DNA of 43,882 nt, taken from assembly GCA_009781635.1 (NCBI GenBank), contig WQXU01000022.1, forward strand, positions 1-43,882. Reading direction: 5' to 3'. A program made the translations under genes and the position numbers. The stretch is from Treponema sp. (GTDB lineage: Bacteria > Spirochaetota > Spirochaetia > Treponematales > Breznakiellaceae). The notes under the pieces were generated by a model. The model was given only the letters and a program-made list of their open reading frames with translations. It had not been told where the DNA came from and made no database searches. Positions 7,605-17,107 of the stretch are shown piece after piece. Every line of letters begins with the position of its first letter. Position 1 is the stretch's first letter.

Positions 7605-9989
7605 TTAAAGCTTTTTATAAAGAAAGCCGAAAACATCAAAATATGAAGCGTATTCATTCTTATCATCAATAATATTGCGCGCAAGAACTTCCCTGCGTCT
7701 TAACGAAAAAAGTGATTCATCTTCTTTTAAGCGGCTGTTTCTGTAAACCTTCTCATCTTTTGCCTTAACAAAATCAATTCCAGATTCTTTGACATAAGAG
7801 AAACCCCATAATAAAGATGTTAATGAATGTTTTTTAATGCCTGTATCTATATAAAAACAGTTTGCGTTATTTATCTTTATTCCCCCAGGAAGACTTTTAT
7901 TTAAATCATTGATAAATTTTAATCCGTTAAACTCTTCTTTTAAATCCACTGATGCAATCTCGCAGTCTGCGCTGATTCCGGTTGTTAAGGGTGAAGAAAA
8001 TTCCATTTTAACAAGAGGATTAAAACCCTGTGTATAAATTACTGGAATACATGCCCTCCTTAATGACATTGAAAATATCTCAATAATGCTTAAATGGCCG
8101 TGAAATACTGCGCTTCCTTCTTTGGAAAAACTGAATATCATTCTGTAAATTACAGGATCATTCTTTACAGACATTTTATCGTTAACGCAAGTATCCGCAT
8201 GGTTAACGTTAATATCCTCTTTATCCTGTTCATCCAGGCCGGTTTCTTTTTTACAAACCCCGCACGAACTGCATTTAACTTTACATGAAGGTGTACGAAT
8301 ACAATTAATGGATTTTTCATATTCTATTTGCAGATAATTTTTTGAAACACCGGAATCAATATCTGCCCATGGCAGAGGATCATTTTTGCCGGAAAAGACA
8401 GACTCTGCATAAGATGAGTTTTTTTCAAGCACGCAATGCCATGCCTGTCTGTCAATAAACTCATTCCAGGGATCCAGCCTGCTTCCGCTCTTCCAGGCTT
8501 CTTCACAAAGAAGGCCTGCTCTGTAATCACCTCTGCTTAAAAGACCCTCAATTTTTAGAATAAGGGTATCGGATGTGCTTACTTTGTGTCCCAATGGTTT
8601 TAACTTTGAACGGATAAAAATCATTTTTCTTTCTGCTGTTTCACTGTCCATCTGGGATGCGCATTGATAAGGCGTATGTGGCTTTGGTATAAATATTCCT
8701 ATGTTTATATTAAAATGCATTCTGGTTCTGCGTCCGACATCTGTAATAAAATTTACAATTTCTTCTTCTTCATTTTTCATCTGCATCTGATTGCTGCATG
8801 CAGGCGGAAGCCCAATCATAAAATAAAATTTGGCTCCTCTCCAGCCGCTTTCTTTTGCTTTTGTCAGAATAGAAACTACGCTGTCATAAGTTACTTCCTT
8901 ATTAATTGCAAGCTGCCAGTAATCAAGAGGGGTTTCAACAGCAAATGTAAGTCCGCTCTTTCTTGTAATTGAAATTTTTTCAAGAATTGGCAATGAAAAG
9001 CCTGACACTTTAAGCGACGGCAGTTGAAAAGAAACTTTCTTCTCTGAGAACTTTTTATTCAGGCTGTCTATGAGCTCTCCAATCCCATTATAATCTCCGG
9101 AGGAAAGTGATGAAAGGCTTATTTCCTGCCATCCGCCCAATTCAATAAAATCATTAACATGCGAAATTATTTGTTCCATATTTTTCTGTCTTGCAGGCCT
9201 GTACCAGAATCCTGCATGACAAAACCTGCATCCGTTCGGGCAGCCGCGCATTATTTCCATCGAACCGTGATGCTGTATTATTTTCATACTGGGAATGGGG
9301 TATACGGCTGCGGGCATGTTATTAAAAGCAAAACCAGATGTAATAGCTCGCTTTGCTCCACTTTTTCCTTTTACCCAGATATTCGGATGACATGCAATTT
9401 TTTCTCTTTGAGCCGCTCTGCTCTGCCCTTCCTTTTTTAACAGAGCCAATTCTGATACTAAATCAAAAAATCCGCTTTCAGCTTCTCCCATCCAGAAAGC
9501 ATCTATAAATGGCGAATACGGCGCTGGATTTGATACAGCAGGTCCCCCTGCGATTATTAAAGGATGATTTTCATCCCTTTCATCACAGTGCAGCGGTATC
9601 TTTGAAACATCAAGCATAGTAAGAATACCGTTTAATCCCAATTCATAGCCAAGAGTAAACATTAGAAGATCAACGCAGAATAAAGCAATTCCCGTATCAA
9701 GTCCGTAAAGAGGTATTTTATTTTCGCGTAACATTTTTTCAAAATCGGGAGCCGGCGCAAAACTGCGATCGCATGAAACATCTTCTAAATTATTTATGCA
9801 GTTATATAATATTCTTACAGCCTGATTACCCATTCCTATCTCGTAGAGATCCGGAAACGCAATCAGCGTTCTGTAGTTTTTTTCAACTTTTGCAATTCTG
9901 CCTGCTTCGCCGCCGGTATAACGGCCGGGTTTTTCAACATTCAGTAATTTTCCGCCCAGCTCTTTTACAGGATCAATATAAACCGTCAA
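7605..9989 (-). CDS. Radical SAM protein, TIGR03960-like with C-terminal DUF2344 domain
   Basis: The 794-residue protein has an N-terminal cobalamin-binding-like region and a radical SAM core with the iron-sulfur motif CPNGCRFC (C-x3-C-x2-C) near residue 254. The C-terminal part, starting around IYRMIFSFSKEGSAVFHGHLSIIEIF, matches the DUF2344 domain (TIGR03936). A Cys-rich stretch (CKVKCSSCGVCKK) lies between them. Members of this family are common beside cell-shape or rng genes, but their reaction is not established to my knowledge. The start is TTG at 9987-9989, overlapping the rodA stop as TTGA, so it is probably coupled to rodA at the end of the mre operon. Confidence 0.82.
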   Translation of the reverse strand: MTVYIDPVKELGGKLLNVEKPGRYTGGEAGRIAKVEKNYRTLIAFPDLYEIGMGNQAVRILYNCINNLEDVSCDRSFAPAPDFEKMLRENKIPLYGLDTGIALFCVDLLMFTLGYELGLNGILTMLDVSKIPLHCDERDENHPLIIAGGPAVSNPAPYSPFIDAFWMGEAESGFFDLVSELALLKKEGQSRAAQREKIACHPNIWVKGKSGAKRAITSGFAFNNMPAAVYPIPSMKIIQHHGSMEIMRGCPNGCRFCHAGFWYRPARQKNMEQIISHVNDFIELGGWQEISLSSLSSGDYNGIGELIDSLNKKFSEKKVSFQLPSLKVSGFSLPILEKISITRKSGLTFAVETPLDYWQLAINKEVTYDSVVSILTKAKESGWRGAKFYFMIGLPPACSNQMQMKNEEEEIVNFITDVGRRTRMHFNINIGIFIPKPHTPYQCASQMDSETAERKMIFIRSKLKPLGHKVSTSDTLILKIEGLLSRGDYRAGLLCEEAWKSGSRLDPWNEFIDRQAWHCVLEKNSSYAESVFSGKNDPLPWADIDSGVSKNYLQIEYEKSINCIRTPSCKVKCSSCGVCKKETGLDEQDKEDINVNHADTCVNDKMSVKNDPVIYRMIFSFSKEGSAVFHGHLSIIEIFSMSLRRACIPVIYTQGFNPLVKMEFSSPLTTGISADCEIASVDLKEEFNGLKFINDLNKSLPGGIKINNANCFYIDTGIKKHSLTSLLWGFSYVKESGIDFVKAKDEKVYRNSRLKEDESLFSLRRREVLARNIIDDKNEYASYFDVFGFLYKKL

Positions 9990-11296
9990 CGATTATACCT
10001 TCTTATAAAAATGCTCAAAGCAAGGCCGATGCCTATCATCGAAGTCATTACAGAGGAGCCGCCGTATGACATGAAAAGAAGCGGAAGTCCTGTAATGGGC
10101 ATAATACCCATAGTCATGCCTACATTAATAATAAAATGAAAACTGTACATTCCGGCAAGCCCTGCGCAGATATATCTTGCAAAGGGATCTACAACGGTTT
10201 TCATGATGGCTAAAAGCCTGTTGCAGATTAAAAGATACATGGAGAAAATGAAAAGCCCTCCCAGAAAACCTGTCTCTTCAGAAAAAATTGAAAAAATAAA
10301 ATCCGTGCTTTGCTCAGGTAAAAATCTGTAATGGCTTTGTGTGCCCTGCAAATATCCTTGCCCTGCAAAACCGCCTGCTCCTATTGCAGTTACTGACTGA
10401 ATAATATTCCAGCCTGCGCCGCGAGGGTCTACATTTGGATCCAGAAAAACAATAAGCCTCATTATCTGATAATTTTTTAATACAACACGGGCAACATAGG
10501 AAACGCTTATCGAAAATACAATTATGGCAGAAATATAAACTACCCAGAAAAAATATCTTTTTTTGTATTTAATATATCCAAAGAGCGCAATGGCTGCAAT
10601 TAATACAAAGAAAAGAACAGTAATAATTACAATTCTTATGCTGGTAAGAACGGCAAGAAACGGCAGGGTTCTTTGCAGTATAAAAGTCTGCCATAAAGGC
10701 AGAACAAGGAAAATCCCTGTCAGCGCAATACAGGAAACCATAAACATCACATAACGCATTGCAATTCCTGACATAAACATCATTGTCAGCAAGATTGCAA
10801 CATAGACAAGCGCTGTTCCAAGATCCGGCTGAAGAAGGACAATGCCCATTGGTATAAATACAATCACGCAGCTTACCAGGAAACGTGAAAATGTTTCCCG
10901 GTTCCGGTCGGTATCAGCAAGATAGCGCGCAAGAAGTATGATGACAGAAATCTTTACAAATTCCGACATCTGTACACCGAATGAGCCAATGCGAAGCCAC
11001 CGGGCGGCATTATATATAACATGTCCGAATAACAAGGTATATAAAAGGGGAATCAGGGAAATTATATATATGTATATTGAGAAATTATAAAATTTTCTGT
11101 AGTTAATCAGAGAAAGCGTAACGGCTGCAGTCAAACCTGCAAATGCCCAGATAATTTGTCTTAGATATTCATTTGAAACAAGAACACCGTCAGAATTTAC
11201 TCCTGATGAATAAATAAAAAGTACGCCCAATGTCATAAGAATCAGTACAGGAAGCAGAAGTAAATAATCGATTCTTAAAATATCACGCAGATTCAT
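9986..11296 (-). CDS. rodA: Rod-shape peptidoglycan glycosyltransferase RodA
   Basis: RodA is the SEDS-family glycosyltransferase that polymerises lipid II in the elongasome together with PBP2. The 436-residue protein is almost entirely transmembrane. It shows the SEDS hallmarks AARWLRIGSFGVQMSEFVKI and LLQPDLGTALV, and a C-terminal LPLLFMSYGGSSVMTSMIGIGL (given here without its flanks). It is a little longer than typical RodA because of an extra hydrophobic stretch around residues 205-265. It lies 15 nt after mrdA (PBP2), its usual partner, and overlaps the radical SAM gene by 4 nt. Confidence 0.93.
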   Translation of the reverse strand: MNLRDILRIDYLLLLPVLILMTLGVLFIYSSGVNSDGVLVSNEYLRQIIWAFAGLTAAVTLSLINYRKFYNFSIYIYIISLIPLLYTLLFGHVIYNAARWLRIGSFGVQMSEFVKISVIILLARYLADTDRNRETFSRFLVSCVIVFIPMGIVLLQPDLGTALVYVAILLTMMFMSGIAMRYVMFMVSCIALTGIFLVLPLWQTFILQRTLPFLAVLTSIRIVIITVLFFVLIAAIALFGYIKYKKRYFFWVVYISAIIVFSISVSYVARVVLKNYQIMRLIVFLDPNVDPRGAGWNIIQSVTAIGAGGFAGQGYLQGTQSHYRFLPEQSTDFIFSIFSEETGFLGGLFIFSMYLLICNRLLAIMKTVVDPFARYICAGLAGMYSFHFIINVGMTMGIMPITGLPLLFMSYGGSSVMTSMIGIGLALSIFIRRYNR

Positions 11297-11311
11297 TATT
11301 ATACATTGCTC

Positions 11312-13132
11312 CTATAGCCACAATGCGCGTCTTGCTGTTTCAAAATCCTGATTCGCAAAATACCCCTGAAATATTATTGCCGCAACCTGAGTCGGACTTG
11401 CAATCTGATATGTAGTAGATTCAAAAATTACCGTAACTACAATCTTGTCTTCCGGATTTGTGCTGTTAAACGGAGCATAAGCTGTAAACCATAAATGCCA
11501 GCGATCATCAAGGCCAATTTGCGCAGTTCCTGTTTTCCCCGCTACCTGAACAGGAATAGCTCTGGAATTTAAAAGCTGGGCAGTTCCCATGCTTACAACA
11601 GTTCTCATATCCTGCCGTACCGCTTCAAAGACTGCAGGACTTATATTGCTCTCATGCAATATTTGAGGCGTTACAACGCTTTCAATTGCATTTGTTACAG
11701 GATCACGGACTTCTTTTAATACATGAGGTTTATATATAATCCCGTCATTTACAAGCATGCAGATCATATTGCTCATTTGCAGCGGAGTAACAAGAGTATA
11801 ACCCTGTCCTATTGACATGTTCATTGTATCACCTAACACCCATCTTTCATGGAAACGGCGCTCTTTCCATTGAGGTGTCGGAACAAATCCGGGTATTTCC
11901 TGGGGAAGATCAATACCTGTAAGGGATCCAAACCCGTAATCCAGGGAATAATTTACTATTCTTTCTGCTCCTACATTATCTCTTCCCACTGTCATGTAGT
12001 AAATATTGCATGAAAGACTAAGAGCACTTCTTAAATTAAGCCTGCCATGTCCGCTTCTTCTTTCATGGCAATGCCAGGGGCGCCCTCCGTAATTAATTAA
12101 TCCGCGGCAAAGAATTGTCTGCTCTATGGGAAAAACATTGTCTGCATGAATTGCAGTAGACATGATGGTTTTAAATGTAGAAGCAGGAGGATAACTTGAT
12201 TGAATTGCCCTGTTTATAAAAGGTTTTGCAGGATCGTCAAGCAGAGCCCTGAAGTCCGCAGCAAGCCCGTCTGTGAAAATATTTGGATCATACCAGGGGT
12301 GCGAAACCATAGCCAGAATTTCACCTGTTGAAGGCCGCATAACAACAGCAGCGCCGATACGCTGTCCGATTGCCTTTTCTGCAAGGGTTTGCAGCCTTGC
12401 ATCAATTGTCAGAACAAGGTTCTTTCCCCTCTCCGGAGGAACGCGCACAATGTTTTCCCTTCCGGCAATACGCCTTCCTCTGACATCTACCGTTCTTGTT
12501 TCCCAGCCCTGTTTTCCCCTTAAAAGTTCGTCATACTGCCTTTCAATGCCGGATTTACCTATCATATCACCCTGCTGATAGCCAAGATTGTACAGAGTTG
12601 TCAATTCATCGCGCGTAATATCCCCGACATAACCCAATATGTGTGAAAGGCTTCCCACATCGACATAGTTCCGCACGGATTTAATATGCCATGAAATCCC
12701 GGGTAATTCATTTTTTCTTTCTGCAAGAGATGCAATTGACGAAAATGGAACGTTAGATGCAATTTCAACAGGCTGGTAAAGCTGCAGGTACTGGTTTGGA
12801 AGTCTTCCTGTTATTTCATCAGAGGGTATATTTAAAATGCCGGATACGTAATTTATAACTGTGTCCATGCTTCCGCGCGGAACTTCCGCAGGCGTTATAT
12901 TTACAGCAAATGTATCCCTGTTTATTACAAGAGGATTTGTAAAACTCCTGTCAAATATTTCGCCTCTCTGGGCAGGAATCGGATAAGTTCTTCTTGATAT
13001 ATCCTGCGCGCGCATGCGGTGGACTTCCCCTGAGAGAATCTGCATGCCAAAAAGCCTTGCGGCATAAACAAAAAAAACAATTACAAGAATTACCCTGAAA
13101 ATTATTATTCTGCTTCCGTTATCATCATGCAT
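11312..13132 (-). CDS. mrdA: Penicillin-binding protein 2 (elongasome transpeptidase)
   Basis: PBP2 cross-links peptidoglycan during lateral wall growth and is the cognate transpeptidase of RodA. A short cytoplasmic tail and one transmembrane helix (about 9-30) lead into the dimerisation/pedestal domain. The transpeptidase domain follows, with SxxK as S318-T-F-K321, SxN as S374-C-N376 and KTG at 533-535, all intact. GKSGIERQYDELLRG is the typical class B PBP junction. GGAAGGGG precedes the ATG by about 8 nt. It starts 4 nt after the mreD stop. Confidence 0.94.
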   Translation of the reverse strand: MHDDNGSRIIIFRVILVIVFFVYAARLFGMQILSGEVHRMRAQDISRRTYPIPAQRGEIFDRSFTNPLVINRDTFAVNITPAEVPRGSMDTVINYVSGILNIPSDEITGRLPNQYLQLYQPVEIASNVPFSSIASLAERKNELPGISWHIKSVRNYVDVGSLSHILGYVGDITRDELTTLYNLGYQQGDMIGKSGIERQYDELLRGKQGWETRTVDVRGRRIAGRENIVRVPPERGKNLVLTIDARLQTLAEKAIGQRIGAAVVMRPSTGEILAMVSHPWYDPNIFTDGLAADFRALLDDPAKPFINRAIQSSYPPASTFKTIMSTAIHADNVFPIEQTILCRGLINYGGRPWHCHERRSGHGRLNLRSALSLSCNIYYMTVGRDNVGAERIVNYSLDYGFGSLTGIDLPQEIPGFVPTPQWKERRFHERWVLGDTMNMSIGQGYTLVTPLQMSNMICMLVNDGIIYKPHVLKEVRDPVTNAIESVVTPQILHESNISPAVFEAVRQDMRTVVSMGTAQLLNSRAIPVQVAGKTGTAQIGLDDRWHLWFTAYAPFNSTNPEDKIVVTVIFESTTYQIASPTQVAAIIFQGYFANQDFETARRALWL

Positions 13133-13136
13133 AATA

Positions 13137-13634
13137 TTATCCCCTTCCTATAAGAATAGGTTTGAATTTTCTTAAAAGAAGAAATAACAAGGGTGCGCTT
13201 AATGCGTTATACCCAAGCTCAATCCAGAAAGTTGATGTTATAAATGAATAAACAGGAATTGCAGGGCCGATAATAAGATGAAGTACTAATAAAAGCAGCG
13301 CCTTTATAATTGTCGCAACGGCGCAAAGAACGGCCGGCATAAAAATAACATCAAGAAAGAAAGAGCCCTTAAAAAGGCCTGCAAGCGCGCCGATTACAGT
13401 GCGTATAAAACTGTTTAGTCCAAGCGGGGCTGCTGAAAGAAAATCCAGCAAAAGCCCTGAGAAAAAACCTGAAACCTGTCCTGTCATTGACCCGTTTACA
13501 TATGCGGAAAAAACCACAATGCAAAGGGCTAAATCCGGAACGACCTGGAATAGCGCAAAACTGCCTATTATTGTTGATTGTAATATGGCGGCAATGATAC
13601 TAAAGATCACTGTCCAGATAATGCTTCTAGCCAT
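13137..13634 (-). CDS. mreD: Rod shape-determining membrane protein MreD
   Basis: MreD is a small integral membrane subunit of the elongasome. The 165-residue protein has about five hydrophobic segments and the MreD-type stretch VVPDLALCIVVFSAYVNGS followed by G(F/L)xSGLLLDFLSAAPLGLN. I start it at the ATG at 13632-13634 because GGAG lies 8 nt upstream. An in-frame ATG at 13661 would add 9 basic residues but has no ribosome binding site. The gene overlaps the mreC stop by 8 nt. Confidence 0.88.
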   Translation of the reverse strand: MARSIIWTVIFSIIAAILQSTIIGSFALFQVVPDLALCIVVFSAYVNGSMTGQVSGFFSGLLLDFLSAAPLGLNSFIRTVIGALAGLFKGSFFLDVIFMPAVLCAVATIIKALLLLVLHLIIGPAIPVYSFITSTFWIELGYNALSAPLLFLLLRKFKPILIGRG

Positions 13635-14523
13635 CGCTATACTCCGCCTCTTCAGCTTCAATTACAAATACATATTCAAGTCTGGAAAAATCGGTCATTG
13701 GAACAATCTCAATTAATAAAGTAGTCTCGTACTCAAGCGTATTTATACTGTTGACTCTGCCAATATTAATTTCCGCAGGAAATATTCCTCCCATGCCGCT
13801 TGTAACTACAACATCGCCGATATTTATTTCTTCTCTTGCGCGTCTTGGCACAAAGTTCATTATAAGAGGCGCCTCCCAATTTCCATGCCCTTCAACGATA
13901 CCTTCAAAACGGGAGACGGAAAGACGCGCAGAAACAAGGGAATTATTGTCGAAAATCGGCATGACAAGGCTTTCAAAAGCGCCGGTTTGTATTACCTTTC
14001 CGACAAGCGCCTGGGTGCCGTTTTGCCAGGCAACAACAGCCATGTTATTTGAAACACCGGAGTAGCTGCCCTTGTTAATTACAACTGCGGAAAAAAGATT
14101 ATCAGGATCACGCCCTGAAATCTGGGCTGGAATACGGCGGTACCTTAAGGTCCTGGAAAAATCAAGCTGTTCTTTAAGACGTATATTCTCCTGATAAATT
14201 TCTGCGTTGCTTCGTTCAAGTTCTTCAAAACGATCAAGCTGCCTTAGGAGATCTGCATGCTCTTTTCTTAAATTCGCAAGCTCCCTTATGGAAAGCACAG
14301 TTCTTGATGTAAAAGAAGACACCTCGTAAATGCTTCCCCTGATGCCTGAAAAAATTGACAGCCCTGTATTTTTTACGCCGGAAATAAAATCCCTGCTTGA
14401 AAGCAAAAGCAAAACTGCAGAAATTATTATCAGAATTACAAAAACAAACACGGATGAATTAATCTGCGCTCCCGGAACTTTGCCTCTTGTGCGTGATTGC
14501 TTGCTTAAAATTCCGCGGCGCAT
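13627..14523 (-). CDS. mreC: Rod shape-determining protein MreC
   Basis: MreC is a bitopic periplasmic scaffold that links MreB and MreD to PBP2. The 298-residue protein has a basic N-terminus, one transmembrane helix (about 25-45), a coiled coil (about 85-125) and two beta barrels. The usual signatures RYRRIPAQISGRDPDN, VINKGSYSGV and VVTSGMGGIFPAEINIGRV are present. It sits 4 nt after mreB and overlaps mreD. Confidence 0.92.
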   Translation of the reverse strand: MRRGILSKQSRTRGKVPGAQINSSVFVFVILIIISAVLLLLSSRDFISGVKNTGLSIFSGIRGSIYEVSSFTSRTVLSIRELANLRKEHADLLRQLDRFEELERSNAEIYQENIRLKEQLDFSRTLRYRRIPAQISGRDPDNLFSAVVINKGSYSGVSNNMAVVAWQNGTQALVGKVIQTGAFESLVMPIFDNNSLVSARLSVSRFEGIVEGHGNWEAPLIMNFVPRRAREEINIGDVVVTSGMGGIFPAEINIGRVNSINTLEYETTLLIEIVPMTDFSRLEYVFVIEAEEAEYSDG

Positions 14524-14527
14524 AATA

Positions 14528-15556
14528 CTATCCGTTTAGTCTGTCATAAATATTCTTTGTAAGGTCAGCGCCCTTTATATAATCAAAATATTTGCCCGCA
14601 CCAAGCGCAACGCAGATTTTAGGCTGTTCTGCAATAATCGCAGGAACGCCTGTTTCTTTCTGAATAAGTTTATCAAGCCCTTTAAGAAGAGAGCCTCCGC
14701 CTGTCATAACAATCCCGCGATCCACAATATCCGCCGCAAGTTCAGGGGGAGTCTTTCCAAGCACTGTTTTTATTTCATCTACAATTTGAGTTATCGGATC
14801 ACGCAGCGCTTCCCTTACTTCAACTGAATCAATTTCAAGCCGGCGCGGAAGGCCGGTAATTGCATCATTGCCTTTTACTTCCATTTTTTCGATTATTCTG
14901 TCCGGAGATGCGTTGCCTATTTCTATTTTTAATCTTTCCGCCATCTGCTCGCCGATTATAAGATTGTGAACGCTGCGTATGTGTTTAATAATGGAATCAT
15001 CAAACTCATCTCCGCCGACCCTTATCGCGCTTGTTACTACCATGCCTCCAAGAGAAATGACAGAAATTTCGGTTGTGCCGCCTCCAATGTCAAGAATCAT
15101 ATGTCCTGCAGGCTCTCTTATCGGAATATCGGCGCCGATTGCTGCGGCAAGGCTTTCTTCTATTACGCGCACTTCCCTGGCTCCCGACTTGTACGCGCCC
15201 TCTTCTACTGCGCGCCTTTCCACTTCTGTAATGCAGGAAGGAACTCCTATAACCATTCTTGGTTTTACAAAACGATAACGCGGAAAAACACGATCTATAA
15301 AACAACGGATCATCTTTTCTGTTGATTCAATATCCGCTATAACCCCGTCACGCATCGGCCTTATTGCAATAATATTTTCCGGTGTTTTCCAGAGCATTCT
15401 TTTTGCATCAGCGCCGACAGCAACTATTCTTTTTGTACCGCGTTCAACCGCAACAACCGACGGCTCATCAAGTACAACGCCTTTGCCCTTTATATAAATG
15501 AGGGTATTACAAGTCCCAAGATCAATTCCAAAATCCGACGAAATGTTGCCAAACAT
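14528..15556 (-). CDS. mreB: Actin-like rod shape protein MreB
   Basis: MreB polymerises on the inner face of the membrane and organises the elongasome. The 342-residue protein carries the actin-fold nucleotide-binding motifs: [20 protein letters not shown] at the N-terminus, [35 protein letters not shown] and [23 protein letters not shown] precedes the ATG. It begins the mreBCD-mrdA-rodA block and follows the TPR gene by 18 nt. Confidence 0.96.
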   Translation of the reverse strand: MFGNISSDFGIDLGTCNTLIYIKGKGVVLDEPSVVAVERGTKRIVAVGADAKRMLWKTPENIIAIRPMRDGVIADIESTEKMIRCFIDRVFPRYRFVKPRMVIGVPSCITEVERRAVEEGAYKSGAREVRVIEESLAAAIGADIPIREPAGHMILDIGGGTTEISVISLGGMVVTSAIRVGGDEFDDSIIKHIRSVHNLIIGEQMAERLKIEIGNASPDRIIEKMEVKGNDAITGLPRRLEIDSVEVREALRDPITQIVDEIKTVLGKTPPELAADIVDRGIVMTGGGSLLKGLDKLIQKETGVPAIIAEQPKICVALGAGKYFDYIKGADLTKNIYDRLNG

Positions 15557-15574
15557 GCCATTCTCCTTAAAACA

Positions 15575-16510
15575 CTAATTAAGCCGCGCTCTTGCCCTTG
15601 CATGAGACGGATCCTGTCTAAATGCCATTCTCCATTCTGAACGCGCTCTTGTTGTGTCGCCTTTCATATTGTACAGTTCACCTAACTGAAAACGGACTTC
15701 CGCGTTTTCACCGGAAGTTTCAAGTATTCTGTTATATTGACTTTCAGCGCTGTCATAATCATTATTTTTTTTATGGATTTCAGCTAACAAAAGACGCGCT
15801 GTAATTACAGACATGGAATCAGGCGATGTTTCAATGCAGCGCTGCAAGTAGCCAAGAGCCATGGAATATTCATCCATTGCCATGTAAGAGCGCGCAATTG
15901 AAAGCAGTAAATTATCTGACACAGGTTTCCCCGGAATAAGAGCCTGTGTAAAGGAAATTACGCTGTTTCTGTAATCGCCAAAGGCAGCATACGCAAGACC
16001 AAGATATTCCGGAATATCCTGCGCATCATAATTTAGAGCATTCGCCATATTTAAATATTTAACCGCCAAATCAGCGTATTCAGCGCCTTTATTTCCGTAT
16101 GCTTTTCCCAAAACATAATAAAGACGTCCGTCTTTTAACGCTTCTTTCTGCATGATTGCTTTTCTTAATGAGAAAATGCATATGTTAATAAAATTAAGCA
16201 TGCTTTGATTATTAATCTGTGAAACACCCATCTGATATGCTGAAAAACCATTTATTGTAAGCAAAAAATAATCCAAAGGCCTGTCTATAAGCGCATTTTT
16301 ACTGATTTCATATGCCATTTCATAATTTCCCTCATTCCAGACATGCAAAAGTTCTCTCCTTTCATTTCCTGCACCTCTATTTATCTGAGAAAACACAAAA
16401 ATTGAAACGATAATTGCCGCCAAAGACAGGAAAACTATACCAAACGATCGAATTTTTTTGAGAAGATATATATGACGTCCATAATCGGACCATGTATTAT
16501 TGCTTAACAT
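15575..16510 (-). CDS. TPR protein at the head of the mre operon
   Basis: The 311-residue protein has an N-terminal membrane anchor (about residues 23-43, FGIVFLSLAAIIVSIFVF) and an extracytoplasmic array of TPR-like repeats. Examples are FGDYRNSVISFTQAL, MDEYSMALGYLQRCIE and NNDYDSAESQYNRIL; the C-terminal repeat is very regular. It is the first gene after a strong promoter (16526-16554) and probably shares its transcript with mreB. A role in envelope growth is inferred from position only. Confidence 0.82.
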   Translation of the reverse strand: MLSNNTWSDYGRHIYLLKKIRSFGIVFLSLAAIIVSIFVFSQINRGAGNERRELLHVWNEGNYEMAYEISKNALIDRPLDYFLLTINGFSAYQMGVSQINNQSMLNFINICIFSLRKAIMQKEALKDGRLYYVLGKAYGNKGAEYADLAVKYLNMANALNYDAQDIPEYLGLAYAAFGDYRNSVISFTQALIPGKPVSDNLLLSIARSYMAMDEYSMALGYLQRCIETSPDSMSVITARLLLAEIHKKNNDYDSAESQYNRILETSGENAEVRFQLGELYNMKGDTTRARSEWRMAFRQDPSHARARARLN

Positions 16511-16525
16511 TGCACCACAATTGGA

Positions 16526-16554
16526 ATTCTACATAAATTTCTGATAAGTGTCAA
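16526..16554 (-). promoter_or_regulatory. Promoter of the TPR-mreBCD-mrdA-rodA operon
   Basis: On the minus strand a consensus TTGACA (16549-16554) and TAGAAT (16526-16531) are 17 nt apart. The ATG at 16510 lies 15 nt beyond the -10 box, giving a leader of about 8 nt with only a weak GGTG. Confidence 0.75.
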
Positions 16555-16594
16555 TTATTATCGTGAATTTTAAGTGAATTTTGCTTAATTTGTA

Positions 16595-16623
16595 TTGAAA
16601 ACAAAGAGAAAAGGATATATATT
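16595..16623 (+). promoter_or_regulatory. rnpB promoter
   Basis: TTGAAA (16595-16600) and TATATT (16618-16623) are separated by 17 nt. The first base of the P1 helix of the RNase P RNA is at 16631, 8 nt after the -10 box, which matches the expected transcription start. It is arranged back to back with the mre promoter. Confidence 0.75.
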
Positions 16624-16630
16624 TTACTGG

Positions 16631-17102
16631 TGATGAACCAGGCTGCCGCCTTATCTGCCGCTTTTGCTGCATGATTAAGGAGGAAAGTCCGGGCTCCGCA
16701 GGGTATGATGCCGGGTAACGCCCGGGACTGATTTTAAAAAATGCAGGTCATTTTTTTTAATCAGGACAGACAGCGCCACAGAAAATAAACCGCCTGACTA
16801 CTTAAAATGATACAAATATGCAGTTAATTCAGCTTATTATTTGTCATTTTAAGTAGTCAGGTAAGGGTGAAACGGCGGGGTAAGAGCCCACCTCGGCATT
16901 AGCAATAATTCCGGAGAAGGCAAGCCTCATCAGGAGCAAAGTCAAACAGCGTACAAACCAATGACCCGTTGGAAGTGCGCGGGTAGACTGCTAAAAAAGC
17001 GTTTGTAAAAACGTTTTAAGACAGATGGCAGCGCTCTGAAATTCCGGCCGTTAAAATAATGGTCAGGGTTTCAGATAACAGAACCCGGCTTATGGTTCAT
17101 CA
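16631..17102 (+). ncRNA. rnpB: RNase P RNA, bacterial type A
   Basis: This is the catalytic RNA of RNase P, which removes 5' leaders from tRNA precursors. The ends pair perfectly as helix P1 (16631-16640 with 17093-17102). Conserved blocks are in order: GAGGAAAGTCCGGGCTCC, GGGTAACGCCCGGG, ACAGAAAATAAACCGCC, GGTAAGGGTGAAACGGCGGG, TAAGAGCCCACC, and ACAGAACCCGGCTTAT. At about 472 nt it is longer than most type A RNAs. The extra length comes largely from an AU-rich hairpin at the P9 position (about 16728-16764) and an 18-bp perfect stem at the P12 position (from 16792, ending at 16861). A run of six T right after P1 (17104-17109) probably ends transcription against the converging gene. Confidence 0.95.
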
Positions 17103-17107
17103 CTTTT

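Noticed and set aside
13635-13661. Longer mreD start at ATG 13661
   Set aside because: It has no ribosome binding site; GGAG is correctly placed for the ATG at 13634.
16792-16861. Long hairpin read as a terminator or transposon inverted repeat
   Set aside because: It lies between the conserved ACCGCC and GGTAAGGGTGAAA blocks of RNase P RNA and is its P12 helix.
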